From positions 62,001 to 126,000 of the forward strand of contig JARGSG010000258.1 of NCBI GenBank assembly GCA_030374805.1: DNA of 64,000 nt. The letters are read 5' to 3'. A program made the position numbers and the translations under genes. The stretch comes from Gracilaria gracilis. Lineage: Eukaryota > Rhodophyta > Florideophyceae > Gracilariales > Gracilariaceae. Of this stretch, positions 22,061 through 31,867 are shown piece by piece; the stretch's first letter is position 1; every line of letters starts with the position of its first letter. The notes under the pieces are model-generated. The model had not been told where the DNA came from and did no database searches. It saw only the letters and a list, made by a program, of their open reading frames with translations.

Positions 22061-22789
22061 ACCTACACGTATAACTCGGATATTATTCAGAGTTGAAGAA
22101 GTGCAGTTGTAGAACCCAACACAATAAGCAAGGTTAAAAAAACGAAAGATACTCGTGTATCTAGCAGGGTTGAGGGGAAACAATGTCTTTCATTGCTCTT
22201 ACAGAACTGTGTGTTCTGGTTTTCTATCACGTTGATCTTCGAACTTTGTTGGTACCGTTGGTACCCGTGTACCTTGTCTTAAATAACCATTGTCGAAAAT
22301 GAATGGCTCTAAAGCATTTGGAGAAACTCAACCTTAAAAGCTAGTTGTTACATGTCCTGAAAAGGCACTTTATCCAGAATGTTGGGAGAAACGTCATTGT
22401 TTGCGGCAACATTTAAAGTGAAATTTGAGTTTCATTAACCTCATTCAGGTCTACACATCGTTTGGTGAGGTTAAATATCTTGTTGTTTGAGTGTGAATAC
22501 ACTTTTTTGTAGGTTTCAAACGCAATTATCTTCTATAATCCCTAGGCAGTATACTGTATCTGATAGACTAAGACCGAAAGTGAGAGACAGGCGGTCGACA
22601 TCGCGAACGCGTGCGTTGCGCGTGCAGAAAAACGGTTGCGTTTGAACAACCTCTGATCTACTGTCCACAAGCGCGAAACACAGACGTCAGCATCAGAACC
22701 ATGGTGCAGAACGCCCATGCAAGACATGGGTGGAGTGGCACGGGCCGCAAGAAATGGCATTCCCAGCAACGCAGAAGAAGATTTATTGG
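22061..22789. other. Intergenic; one regulatory-like 11-mer
   Basis: Apart from TACCGTTGGTA at 22253-22263 nothing is recognised. Confidence 0.4.
22253..22263 (+). promoter_or_regulatory. TACCGTTGGTA motif
   Basis: Exact copy of the recurrent 11-mer, embedded in GGTACCGTTGGTACC. No gene start is close. Confidence 0.35.
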
Positions 22790-23060
22790 TGTGTTGGGCG
22801 ATCTGATCTCTAGTGATTTGGCAGAGCTACTGCACTACTTGTGCTCTACGCCTGTCTTCGCCGCGATCGTGTCAGGTTTTATTTTCGCCCTTCCCGCCCA
22901 ACACTTTAGGAGCAAGATGTACTTGTGGGACACTCTGAACGCGCAAGGTGTTTACCTTACGGTGTAGCAGAGCATATGGCAGTTGCCGCTTTGTGTCTCC
23001 TGCACTTACCAAAACTAAAGATCGTAGACATCGTCTACAAAGCGTGGCGTAAGAAGTCAA
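22790..23060 (-). repeat. Repeat family R1, inverted copy
   Basis: On the plus strand TAGCAGAGCATATGGCAG, TGTGTCTCCTGCACTT and CTAAAGATC correspond to the reverse complement of copy A (about 9895-10010). This is the only copy in opposite orientation. Confidence 0.65.
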
Positions 23061-24000
23061 TAAATGACTGAAAATGATCAGCTTCAGTTGTAGCGTGTAC
23101 TCAGCACCGCGTACGCCAAACACCGACTCCTCGCACCCGAGCTCGACCTGGGCGATGGGCTGATGCCCAAAACCGCTGTTTGAGTACAATAGTGATACTG
23201 TACTTTTGAAGTTGATACACTCCCACTTTTGCCATCGTCAGAAAAACGGTTCTGCCGTAGATGAATAGATAGATACTCCTCAAGAGTTTTCTGCTCATTC
23301 GAGCCGTGTTGCATTGATCGTCGTAATGACATCGCGTTCGAGCAATGGTGATGTTGGTTGACACCGAGTTTTTCCCAGATCAGGAAACAAAAATGCCCTT
23401 TTCTTGGGATGATGAGACTAGACTCATATTTTTACCCCACGAAAGCATGCTAGCTATCATAGCCTAAGAATTCATCTGGAGACCAAAACATCAGCTCATT
23501 CTATGGTAAACAGATGTTCTTAAAATAGCTCTTCATAGTCCCCTCGCACAAATTTCTTGGCTTCAAGAGGTTTTTTCTGGGACTGTCTTCCCCGTCAGCC
23601 TTGCGAAAGTGTAATGAAAAATCAAAGCTTTCGAGGGCTCTAGAAGAGGTCATTCTGTATGTCTGTTTCCTCCAGTTGTGAGTAAAGTTATGCACACATC
23701 TATGAATCATGAAATCCAAAACGATTCTCAGATTGCTATCGATTGATGTCATTGAATTGAAATGCATACCTCACTCTAATTCATTACTCTCCTTCGTAGA
23801 ACCAATGATTAAATTCAACTTTCTTTGCCCGAAAAGGGCACATGTTGTCTTGCTGGAGCGGAACGTGCAAACCACAAAAGCACAAGAAATAGGAGTCCTC
23901 GATCCAGGGTCTTCATTCAAAGTTTGGTTGTACCCCAGTCTGCGACGGACACTTAAGCACGGAAACAACCGGCTTTGACGCACTTTCCGATATCTCAGAA
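23061..24000. other. Intergenic, no supported gene
   Basis: A block near 23285-23345 (GCATTGATCGTCGTAATGAC) resembles the shared block of 20590 and 58370. The remainder shows nothing recognisable. Confidence 0.4.
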
Positions 24001-24097
24001 GTTTGTTCCTTGGCCTATTTAACACTGGAAGGTTCTCCGGCTCGGATGCAACTGCTCTTTCTCCCCAAGCATTCTCTTCCAATTTCTTCGTACTTTC

Positions 24098-24157
24098 TTT
24101 CTCTCTCTATCATTCTTTCTCTCCCTCTCTCACTCTTTCTCTCTCTTTCTTTCTCTG
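24098..24157 (+). promoter_or_regulatory. Pyrimidine (CT-rich) leader before the 24.2-kb gene
   Basis: About 60 bases of almost pure C and T end 20 bp before the ATG at 24177. A weak TATTTAA lies near 24016. A CT-rich 5' leader is the likely interpretation. Confidence 0.5.
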
Positions 24158-24176
24158 CAAACCTTACTTTGTAGCA

Positions 24177-25166
24177 ATGAGCTGGTTCTCTGGTATGTTT
24201 CGTGACGAGCAAAGAGCTTCCAGACTTCGCCCTTCATCAAACAGCAGCAACGACGAGAGCGCCTTTCAGCCAAGCGAGGAGAGCTTGCGAATTTTTGACG
24301 AGCTGAAGAACGAACAGGACAACAAGCAGTCAGATTTGGGGTTTCGGGAATCAAAGCCTTATTCATTCGGTACATCTCAATCTGTCGGGAAAAAGACCAT
24401 AAGACCAGGATCTGAACCGAATGATTCTTTGCTTCCACCGCGAACGAGCAAACCACCAACTGGAGTTCAAGGGCGTAAGAAGTATTTTGCAGATCTGGAC
24501 TTTGGGAACTGTCGGCGGGATACTGTTGACCTGCTTCCTTCTGACGAAAGGTCCGGACTTCCTCTGCCTCGGTTCAGACCGTCACAGGAGAGTCTCCGAA
24601 TTTTTTGGAATTTGACAGATGGCGTCCAGCGGAAGCGAGTTGGGCGTCTCAGTCGCAAAAGGAAGAGTAGCAACAAACGTTTCGACCCGCTCCAAACGAG
24701 AAGGGACCGTAGTGAAATGCTTGGTCCTACCACCAATGGTACTCGCTTGTATCGCAACTTAGCGACGCCCGCACAACCTGCCGGGCCGCTGCCAACTGAG
24801 GCAGTGGAGTGGGCTATGAAGGTGAAGGCATTTCAGAAAACCCTTCGGAACGACGCGCCGAGCGACTTCTCAAAGAGCAAGCAGGAGGAAATCCCACCCC
24901 AGCTCCGGAGCCACTTTCCAAGCGTGGCATCTGGAAACGTTATCGCGTGGGAAGCTGACGAGCAGGCCATTAAATGTTTGCGAAGAGAACTGCATTTGAA
25001 GCACAGTTCTCCCAAGAAGAATGGTTTGTTCAACTCGGTTCAGAAAGTCGGTGAGGCGATTGCTAATCGTTTAGGGGCATTAGTGCATACACTTTGGAGC
25101 AGAGTGGAGGGGGTGGAAAGGTCGTTTCTGTCGTTCTTTTTGAAAACTCTACCGCGCGACCGGTAG
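24177..25166 (+). CDS. 329-residue protein of an undescribed family with pseudogene relatives
   Basis: The first in-frame ATG (MSWFSGMFRDEQ) at 24177 follows a pyrimidine-rich leader. The protein is hydrophilic and basic. Two copies of a PSxESLRIFxxL motif lie near residues 37-48 and 137-148 (PSEESLRIFDEL and PSQESLRIFWNL), so the N-terminal half looks internally duplicated. The C-terminal half (KRFDPLQ, NGTRLYRNLATPAQPA, HFPSVASGN, KVGEAIANRLG) is clearly homologous to the degenerate frames at 46535-47173 and 62814-63459, which lie in a duplicated repeat. No known domain is recognised. The conserved end contains an amphipathic or weakly hydrophobic segment. Function unknown; a host gene captured by, or derived from, a mobile repeat is possible. 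Confidence 0.7.
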   Translation: MSWFSGMFRDEQRASRLRPSSNSSNDESAFQPSEESLRIFDELKNEQDNKQSDLGFRESKPYSFGTSQSVGKKTIRPGSEPNDSLLPPRTSKPPTGVQGRKKYFADLDFGNCRRDTVDLLPSDERSGLPLPRFRPSQESLRIFWNLTDGVQRKRVGRLSRKRKSSNKRFDPLQTRRDRSEMLGPTTNGTRLYRNLATPAQPAGPLPTEAVEWAMKVKAFQKTLRNDAPSDFSKSKQEEIPPQLRSHFPSVASGNVIAWEADEQAIKCLRRELHLKHSSPKKNGLFNSVQKVGEAIANRLGALVHTLWSRVEGVERSFLSFFLKTLPRDR

Positions 25167-25470
25167 CAAAACGCGTCCCAATATGACATTCTTTCTTCTT
25201 CTTCTTAAGGGAATGTTGTTTTTTGAAGCTCCCTGGAGACAACCACGAAACGTGGTATGAAAATGAGTGCGATACTGTCAGCACACAACGTATCTAGCTT
25301 ACCTGGGTTCTCAAGTTTGGCGGCCGAGAGAGGGAAGAAGAGTAAACTCGCATACAGCATTAGCATAGAATATCGTTAAACTCAATCTTATACTTGTCGA
25401 GTTACCTTGATCTAGATAGCTTGTGGCATAGTCGCAGAGACATCTAGACTGCTAAATGATTGGTATAAAG

Positions 25471-25879
25471 CCGGGGCGTATTTCTGACTACTTATTTTTC
25501 GGGTTCAAAGTCAATTAGTCAAGCATTTTTGGCGGTAGTCAGTCAAAGTAGTCAAAAAGTAGTCACTTTTAAGTATTTACGATATTATAAGCGTGTTTTT
25601 CTGTGTTATACAAAGTACTAGTACTTAAGAACAATAACGGGGTCCCATTCAAGCCACTTTGACATTGAAGCAACTGCTACATAATTATTGTTCGAACAAA
25701 AACCGTTCTACTCACTACCCGGCTTCCAATTAAATATTAATTGTTGTAACTTTGAAAGCAAATTAAGCTCTTAAGTACACTCTGACTACTTTTATTGACT
25801 ACTTCTCAAACGATGAAGTCAGTCAGTCATAGTCATGTGCTTTTTTCATAGTAGTCAGTCAGTCAGAAATACGGGCCTG
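25471..25879. mobile_element. Non-autonomous hAT-like MITE, 409 bp
   Basis: The ends are inverted: the right end read inward is CAGGCCCGTATTTCTGACTG and the left is CCGGGGCGTATTTCTGACTA. Both are flanked by the 8-bp duplication GTATAAAG (25463-25470 and 25880-25887), as in hAT transposons. The interior is AT-rich, with many GTCA/TGAC direct repeats near both ends, and has no coding capacity. A similar end fragment (GGGGCGTATTTATGACTGAC) lies at 10319-10338. Confidence 0.85.
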
Positions 25880-26117
25880 GTATAAAGCGAGCGTCGGCCG
25901 TTCTTCCCTCCATATAGATTGAGAAGGCCAGACTTCATTCACCATCATCGTATGACAAACTCAATTCATCACATTCCGTCAGAATATATTCATGTCTACT
26001 TGAAAATATATCGGTTTTAGTCTTGTCGAAAATACTGAGTAAAAAGAAACAAGAGCGATCTGCGAACGTTTTAAGTCACCATGCTAATTCGTATATAGGA
26101 TATTTTAGGAGGGGAAT

Positions 26118-27365
26118 TTACGTGTATCTAGAGCTATCTAGCAAGCGATTAATAGTTTTTGACAGATGCCTGAGTCCTCCTCTCGAAAAACGAATCAGAA
26201 GGTAAGCTGCGGCTCCTAGTCGAACGTCTCGGCTCTTTTCCAGAGCATGAGCAGAGAGAACAAACTCCAATGTTGTAAGGATATAATGAATAGTCTTTAT
26301 ATACTTTACTCGCTGTTCCTTTGGCATTTTTCCTTGTGATACAGCTTTGAACATTGAGAGTAACGTCCATAATACGCAATTTACTAGTATCGTATTTAAT
26401 AGTTTCACATGGATCCGAAATCTGACCCACTTATCTCCATTATAATTGGAACACATTGCTCGTTGAGTTTCAGCTCTATCGCAATGTTCGCCAAAGCTTT
26501 CTCTTCCAATTTCTCCAATCATAGGGGCTCTCAACTTCACTTCTTTGGAAAAATAATCTTCATCGCTCAAGTCCTTCAAATATTCATTATCCATGTTTTC
26601 ACGCATCCAATCCCTCCACTTTCGAACCATCTCAAGAGCCCCATGTGTCGTACCAACCACTGCAGATGCCCTAACGATACCCCTGTCTAGCTTGAAAGGC
26701 CTTCCCAGATACAACCACCCGTCTTTAAACTTAAATTTGTCCTCATTTACTCTCGGTATATCTCGGTCGACCACAACAGCTTCGGTGTAACATGTAGTCG
26801 CATTGTAGATTACTTCCACTTTCGCAAGATATCCTTCCCTTGCTGAGGAAACATTTGCTGAGACCATTATTGTGTTCGAAAACCCAGCAAAATTCCGAAC
26901 AGAAATGGGGTTAACTACAATTGCGACTTTGGTATCTTGAGAAGTCTCACACTCAGGAATACCTTCAGGATAGCCATCAAGCTCTTTTATGTATTCTTCG
27001 TCCTTTCTTCCGTACGGTATTTTTGTGGTGGCTGCAAACCAGGTCAATGCGAGAGGAAGCTCAAGCAGAGACCCTTTCCAAATAAAGAAAAACGAAAACA
27101 ATACGGCAATATTATCGCTTAATTCCACAAAATGTTTTTGATATGTAACATACAAACAATTTGCAGATGTGAGAATTTGGAAGGGGCCCAGGGCAATCAT
27201 TCTGCATCCTCCCCCTTTGTTACATCTGTCTCTAAGTTCATAACTGCCGTAACCTTCTCCTGCTCTACCAGTGAGATACTGTCTGCAATAAGTTGTCGAA
27301 ACATAATTTCCGTAGAATATCAGTATCACAAATAAAACAATATATTTTTTATATGATTGAGTCAT
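26118..27365 (-). CDS. Membrane or secretory-pathway protein of unknown family, 415 residues
   Basis: It starts MTQSYKKYIVLFVILIFYGN with a signal peptide or first membrane segment. Further hydrophobic stretches occur near residues 84-108 (IAVLFSFFFIWKGSLLELPL) and 325-345 (LLNTILVNCVLWTLLSMF). Between them is a Cys-bearing, charged region with several N-glycosylation-type sites (NVSS, NATT). The codons are AT-rich (many ATA, AAA, TTT), in contrast to the GC-rich heparinase-like and NB-ARC genes, so it may be of different age or origin. No domain is recognised. The hAT MITE lies 240 bp beyond its stop. Confidence 0.65.
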   Translation of the reverse strand: MTQSYKKYIVLFVILIFYGNYVSTTYCRQYLTGRAGEGYGSYELRDRCNKGGGCRMIALGPFQILTSANCLYVTYQKHFVELSDNIAVLFSFFFIWKGSLLELPLALTWFAATTKIPYGRKDEEYIKELDGYPEGIPECETSQDTKVAIVVNPISVRNFAGFSNTIMVSANVSSAREGYLAKVEVIYNATTCYTEAVVVDRDIPRVNEDKFKFKDGWLYLGRPFKLDRGIVRASAVVGTTHGALEMVRKWRDWMRENMDNEYLKDLSDEDYFSKEVKLRAPMIGEIGRESFGEHCDRAETQRAMCSNYNGDKWVRFRIHVKLLNTILVNCVLWTLLSMFKAVSQGKMPKEQRVKYIKTIHYILTTLEFVLSAHALEKSRDVRLGAAAYLLIRFSRGGLRHLSKTINRLLDSSRYT

Positions 27366-27968
27366 TTGTCCTTAAAGAAGTTTTTCGCCTTAGAAACTAT
27401 TTATTGTTCAAGATGACAGACCTGGCAAAAATAATCAAAGATTTTCAGTAGTCCTTTTGTAAAAAACTTTGCAGAAAGGAAAACCTCAATTACGACAAAA
27501 ATGGTAGGACTTAAGCGGTAGGGCCTGGTTGACTCCAGCTTAGACATCTGCGTAATATAAATTTAGTCTACGTTGTTATACATTAAGCCCAATTCTTTGA
27601 AAAACTCAAAATCAAAAACAAGAACCAAATGCTTCTTAGTTTTGGGCGTTTTTTTCTACAATCTAGAAAACTGAAATAGAATTGCTTGAGACTTCCAAAA
27701 AACAAATTAACAAAGGGTTTCAATGTACGCGGAACTTTGATCCTGTCCATGAGAGCCACACATTCAAAAAGCGGGAACGGAAATTAGGTTACGTTTGCGA
27801 CGTTTATTATTAGCTTGGTGTTTTTTTGACAAAATGTCTAGTTACGGAGATACAAAAAAGATGACGGTGCAGAAACCCTAGTAGCGCTCCAGCACCGGAG
27901 CTCGCAAATTTGACTGCTGAAGGCTTCCCAGAAGCACAGAACGACCACTCTAGTGTCTATTTGACAAC
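27366..27968. other. AT-rich intergenic region, nothing recognised
   Basis: No domain, repeat copy or clear transposon end was found. The left end of the piggyBac-like element may lie here. Confidence 0.35.
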
Positions 27969-28006
27969 TGACCTCATATGAGGTCAAATGACCTCATATG
28001 AGGTCA
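27969..28006. repeat. Two 18-bp perfect palindromes
   Basis: TGACCTCATATGAGGTCA occurs at 27969-27986 and 27989-28006, separated by two bases. The third copy is at 30761-30778. They are likely subterminal sites of the element. Confidence 0.9.
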
Positions 28007-28203
28007 GTTTTTACTCACATAAATTTTAAATAAAAGTTATCACTTTTTCAAAAAGAAAAACTTCGTCCTCACCTCCGTCGTCCTCCCTTTGATGGCGTTA
28101 ACCAAAGTCGCACATGACATGTACACAGCAACCAAGCTTTAGCATTCTTTCCCAAACGTCAACACAATCTGCACACAATAGCCCCGTCAACAGACCCTCG
28201 TCG

Positions 28204-28214
28204 TACCGTTGGTA
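28204..28214 (+). promoter_or_regulatory. TACCGTTGGTA motif
   Basis: Exact copy of the recurrent 11-mer, about 380 bp upstream of the transposase ATG at 28588, inside the piggyBac-like element. Confidence 0.35.
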
Positions 28215-28587
28215 ACAAAGTCCACAGTCGTGTTTGCCTTGTAGTTTGTGAGTCGAAAAGCAAACGCTACTTTGAATTTCTTTGAAACACGAAAACTAAT
28301 TCCGGAACAGTGACAAAAGTTGAAATTCGACTTGTCAACGGCCGAAACTGTACATTTTTCACTATTCGGTTTGACCTCCCAAACCGCCAAAAAGAGTGTA
28401 TTCTTCCTCTTTGCAGTGTAAAAGTTGGTGATGGTCTCCTTAACAGTCCACAAACTGATAATGTTGACACAGCAGTTTTAGTACCGTTACCGGCCCATAA
28501 TGTTTACAATCAGCTGAATAAAGGAGCACAAGTGCAAAATTTGCAAGAGGCGGATCCCGTTCCAATACCACCCCTTCCGACCAGTCA

Positions 28588-30267
28588 ATGACTGTGCATG
28601 ATCGTGCGTGGAACACGGAGACAATTTGTAGCCCTATCAATGGATGCATGCAATTGCAGCCATTGAAGGTTATTGGCCCAGCCGTAGATTATATCTAACC
28701 ACGTCATTGCCCGAGTACGATGACATTCATTGACTATTTTTTATGGATGTTCCCCATCGGACATGTGAAGACTATTGTGGAGAAAAAAAACAAGAACTTC
28801 GAAAATGATGGCGCCTCTTCGACGAGTGGTGGAGAGCTCTTAAGGTTCTTTGGCGTGATTGTTTTAATAAGCAGGCTGGAGTTTTCCAATAGAAGAGATC
28901 TTTGGGGTTCAAAACCAGCATCAAGGTTTATGTCTCAGCCTGTGATTGGTGAAGCAATGTCACGAAATAGGTTTGACACTCTAAGGCGTTGTATTTGTTT
29001 CAGTGGTAACGCTGCTTAAGAGAATTATGATACGGCTCGCCGGAATTTAGTCACTGATTTCGTGAAAGCCATCAATGATCACCGCCGTTCTTTCGTGACA
29101 CCTTCACATGCTTTATGCGTTAATGAGAGTATTTCAAGCCGGTATGGGCTTGGGGGAGACTGGATTGATGTAACGCTCCCACATTACACGGCGCTGGATC
29201 GAAAACCAGAAAACGGTTTGGAAATGAAAACTGCTTGTTGCGGTAGAAGTGGTATCATGCTAAATATTGAGCTCAATATGGGATCTGAAGCCCCTGATCA
29301 GGATTGTAACACAGAACATACTCATGGAACTGCGATTTTACTTCGATTAGTCCAGCCATGGTTTGGGTCTGGACGCCATGTCTGTGCAGATTCTTTTTTT
29401 GCATCTGTCAAAACAGCTAATGCTCTTTTGGAAAACGAACTGCGCTTTACTGGGGTTATCAAGAATGCAACTCGTGAATTTCCTTTGAGGCATTTTTAAG
29501 AGAAGACTTTAGAGAATCGTGGAGATTTTGTTTCAATGGTTTCGAAGGGGAACGGTTTGAATAAGGATCTAATGGCGGTAATGTCGGTCGATAGGGAACG
29601 AAGGTATTTTGTATCAACATGCAACACGGTGAACCCTGGAAACCCAATTATCCCACAAAGATGGAGACGACAAGAAAATGTTTCAAGGAAAGTTCAACTT
29701 GAAAAACCGATACAAGAGGTTTGTGAGTAATACTATAAAACGTGTTCAGTGACTGACAGACAAAACAGATGCCGCCAAGATGAATCAAAACTGGAGAAGA
29801 AAATTTAGGCCAAGAATTGGTCGTTCCGTGTGAATTCATCTTTACTATTTATTGGTATGGTTGATGCGTGGATGCTTTACAAGGCTGTTAATGGTATGCG
29901 AAAGTTATTATCTCCATATAACTTCTATTTGAAGCTGGCTGACGAGCTTATCACTAATACGTGGAACATGACCGCTTCGATGACTCGAGATGAAGAACAA
30001 ATGAAAATAGAAGATGATATTCCGAAACCTGCAGGAACTGGTGTGCATCTTATGCAGACTAATCGCAAGAGAAAATCTAAGGATGGAATGATTATGAAAT
30101 CTTCATATCAAGGACGATGCAAAGTTTGCAAAGGGAATATGAAGTCTAAGTTTTTATGTTCTAAATGCTATACATCTTTGAAATCTACAGTGTATTTATG
30201 TCACACTGGTACCGGAACAGACTGCTTTAAGAACCACATTGAGTTACATAACGAGGTCAAAAAGTAA
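28588..30267 (+). pseudogene. piggyBac-like transposase (DDE_Tnp_1_7) with five in-frame stops
   Basis: One uninterrupted frame, with no frameshift over about 560 codons, carries TAA at 28696, 29017, 29497 and 29728 and TAG at 29806. Family landmarks are present in order: FDYF-like TFIDYFLWMFP, ELLRFFGVIVL, YGLGGDWID, ALDRKPENG, VCADSFFAS and DAWMLYK, then a C-terminal Cys cluster (CKVCKGN, CSKCYT) and a final HIELH. The usual first catalytic Asp reads Asn (CVNES), while the Asp in CADSFF is retained. A related but out-of-frame N-terminal part may extend back to 28310. The element cannot make an active enzyme unless stops are read as amino acids. Confidence 0.85.
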
Positions 30268-30778
30268 TTGAAGCACATCTGTTGTCAACAACAACGTCAA
30301 CATAGAAGTAAACAAGCGCTGATATGGAATAAAAACACATAAAAAATCACATTATCAACCAGAGTTCATTAGCTTTAAGCTTCCTACTAATTTAATCCGC
30401 GTTATAGAACATGCGAGATAATATTTACACTCTGACGAAACTGCCTTTTCAACAGATTTAACCGTGTTTTGTCTGTTGTTCAAGTGGGTGTTGAAAACGT
30501 TCTTAGTGTAAACATATTACTAGAATTAGTCGAGCTCCATAAGGAGTTTTGGAGTTTTAATAAACTCCGCGAAGTTTGAACTCACGTTTAATTTGCTCAC
30601 ATAGGATATCTTATCTACTGAGCTGTGATTACTGGCCGTTTTGCCCTACAGACTACTACTTAAACGACTGTTCAAGGACTTTTCAAATTTTGAAACTTGA
30701 AAAGTCCGCATTATAGGTCCGGAATGTAATATTTTGGTTTATTTTACTCTCTCAACGGGCTGACCTCATATGAGGTCA

Positions 30779-31149
30779 ACGCGTTGGTCCGATAGACACT
30801 AGATAGAGTGGATAGAGTGACTCGTTGAGTAGCAACGGTGACCAAACTGGGTCCGGAATGAACATGCTCCAGGTTTGGTGTAGAACAGCCCCTGTTGGGC
30901 AGAACAACTTTTGGCGATGGTGGTTCAGATACCTTCAAAGATACCGTTATCATCTCGGCGAGATGATACAGATATCTACTCAGTAGTAGAAACAGTAGAT
31001 TCTACTGTTCCTTCCGCCACGGTTAACGTTTTTACCGTTGGTAGATATGCGCCCAATTTCCGGAATCGCCCATTGTTCTGAGACCTAAGTAGAGGCGGAA
31101 CCCTATGCCTTACAGCCTTCTAAATTCAGACGAAACGTAACCATCTTAC
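30779..31149. other. Intergenic between the piggyBac element and the PPOX gene
   Basis: It holds the right flank of the element and a TACCGTTGGTA motif. No gene is seen. Confidence 0.45.
31033..31043 (+). promoter_or_regulatory. TACCGTTGGTA motif upstream of the PPOX gene
   Basis: Exact copy of the recurrent 11-mer, about 245 bp upstream of the ATG at 31286. Confidence 0.45.
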
Positions 31150-31196
31150 AGCTCAAGTGCTTTATACGCTGCTGCAGCGTATAAAGCGCTTGAGCT
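31150..31196. promoter_or_regulatory. 47-bp palindrome containing back-to-back TATA boxes
   Basis: Arms 31150-31172 and 31174-31196 are inverted copies with one mismatch and a one-base spacer. Each arm contains TATAAAG (plus copy 31180-31186; minus copy mirrored). The plus TATA lies 100-106 bp upstream of the ATG at 31286, the usual spacing here, so it probably drives that gene. Confidence 0.8.
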
Positions 31197-31285
31197 CACG
31201 ACAAACCCTGCTCGACTCTTTCGAGCGTCGCACCCCGAAGCACAACAGTTGCTTCTTTCGCAGCCTGAGGAGCATTTCATCAAAA

Positions 31286-31867
31286 ATGAACGTCACGGAC
31301 AACCAGCCTTGGATAGAAGAATTGAGGACAACACTAACTTCATGCGGAGGACTCGGAGAGCATAGCCCTGCTCAGCTCGCCACCATATCGGGTCCAAAGA
31401 GTGGCAAACTGGAAGGCCGTCCAGCTTGTCGCACAGTCATCATTCGAAAGGTTGAGGAAACAGCGCTTCACTTTGGAACTTGTGCGGGCGCTTTGAAACT
31501 GGATGATACCGCGAACGGATCGTCTCAGTACTCCGAGCTGTGCTGGTATTTTGCGGCAGTTCGCACGCAGTTTAGGATTTCAGCCCTGACGGAAGTCGAA
31601 TCAGACGCGCAACTGAGGAAGGAAGTATGGGACGCGTACTCGGATATAGAGAAGAAGCGTCTGTATTGTTCTCGTCTAGATCTCGATGAGAGTGAACAGT
31701 TTGACCCTGAACGTTTGGCAGCTGTACCAGATTTCCTTGTTGCTGTGAAACTGGTTCCAAGTATGGTTCACATACTCCATCTCGAAGGCAAGTCAAAGGA
31801 AAGGACGTTTGAAGTGGAGCAAAGCGAATCCCAGGAAGTCTTTCATGTTCAACCCCGTGGGCCATAA
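31286..31867 (+). CDS. PPOX-fold FMN-binding protein (Alr4036-type pyridoxamine 5'-phosphate oxidase-like)
   Basis: 193 residues, close to the usual length of the Alr4036 branch of the pyridoxamine phosphate oxidase-like superfamily. Visible landmarks: PWIEEL at the start, QLATIS, CRTVIIRKVEE (FMN-binding strand), ELCWYF, RTQFRISAL, a variable loop, then a C-terminal VKLVPSMVHILHLEG strand. These proteins form FMN-binding split barrels; some are oxidases and many have unknown substrates. The ATG at 31286 is the first ATG in the frame. The frame is open upstream to about 31157 but without ATG, and the TATA box at 31180 lies inside that stretch. No targeting peptide is evident from this start. 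Confidence 0.85.
   Translation: MNVTDNQPWIEELRTTLTSCGGLGEHSPAQLATISGPKSGKLEGRPACRTVIIRKVEETALHFGTCAGALKLDDTANGSSQYSELCWYFAAVRTQFRISALTEVESDAQLRKEVWDAYSDIEKKRLYCSRLDLDESEQFDPERLAAVPDFLVAVKLVPSMVHILHLEGKSKERTFEVEQSESQEVFHVQPRGP

Larger units (their letters stand above)
27969..30778 (+). mobile_element. piggyBac-like element (minimal extent)
   Basis: The transposase remnant is bracketed by perfect palindromes TGACCTCATATGAGGTCA, two on the left (27969-27986, 27989-28006) and one on the right (30761-30778). Just outside, CCACTCTAGTGTCTAT on the left (about 27949) has an inverted counterpart on the right (about 30797-30816) with four extra bases. The true ends and TTAA target duplication could not be fixed, so the coordinates are a minimum. 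Confidence 0.7.
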
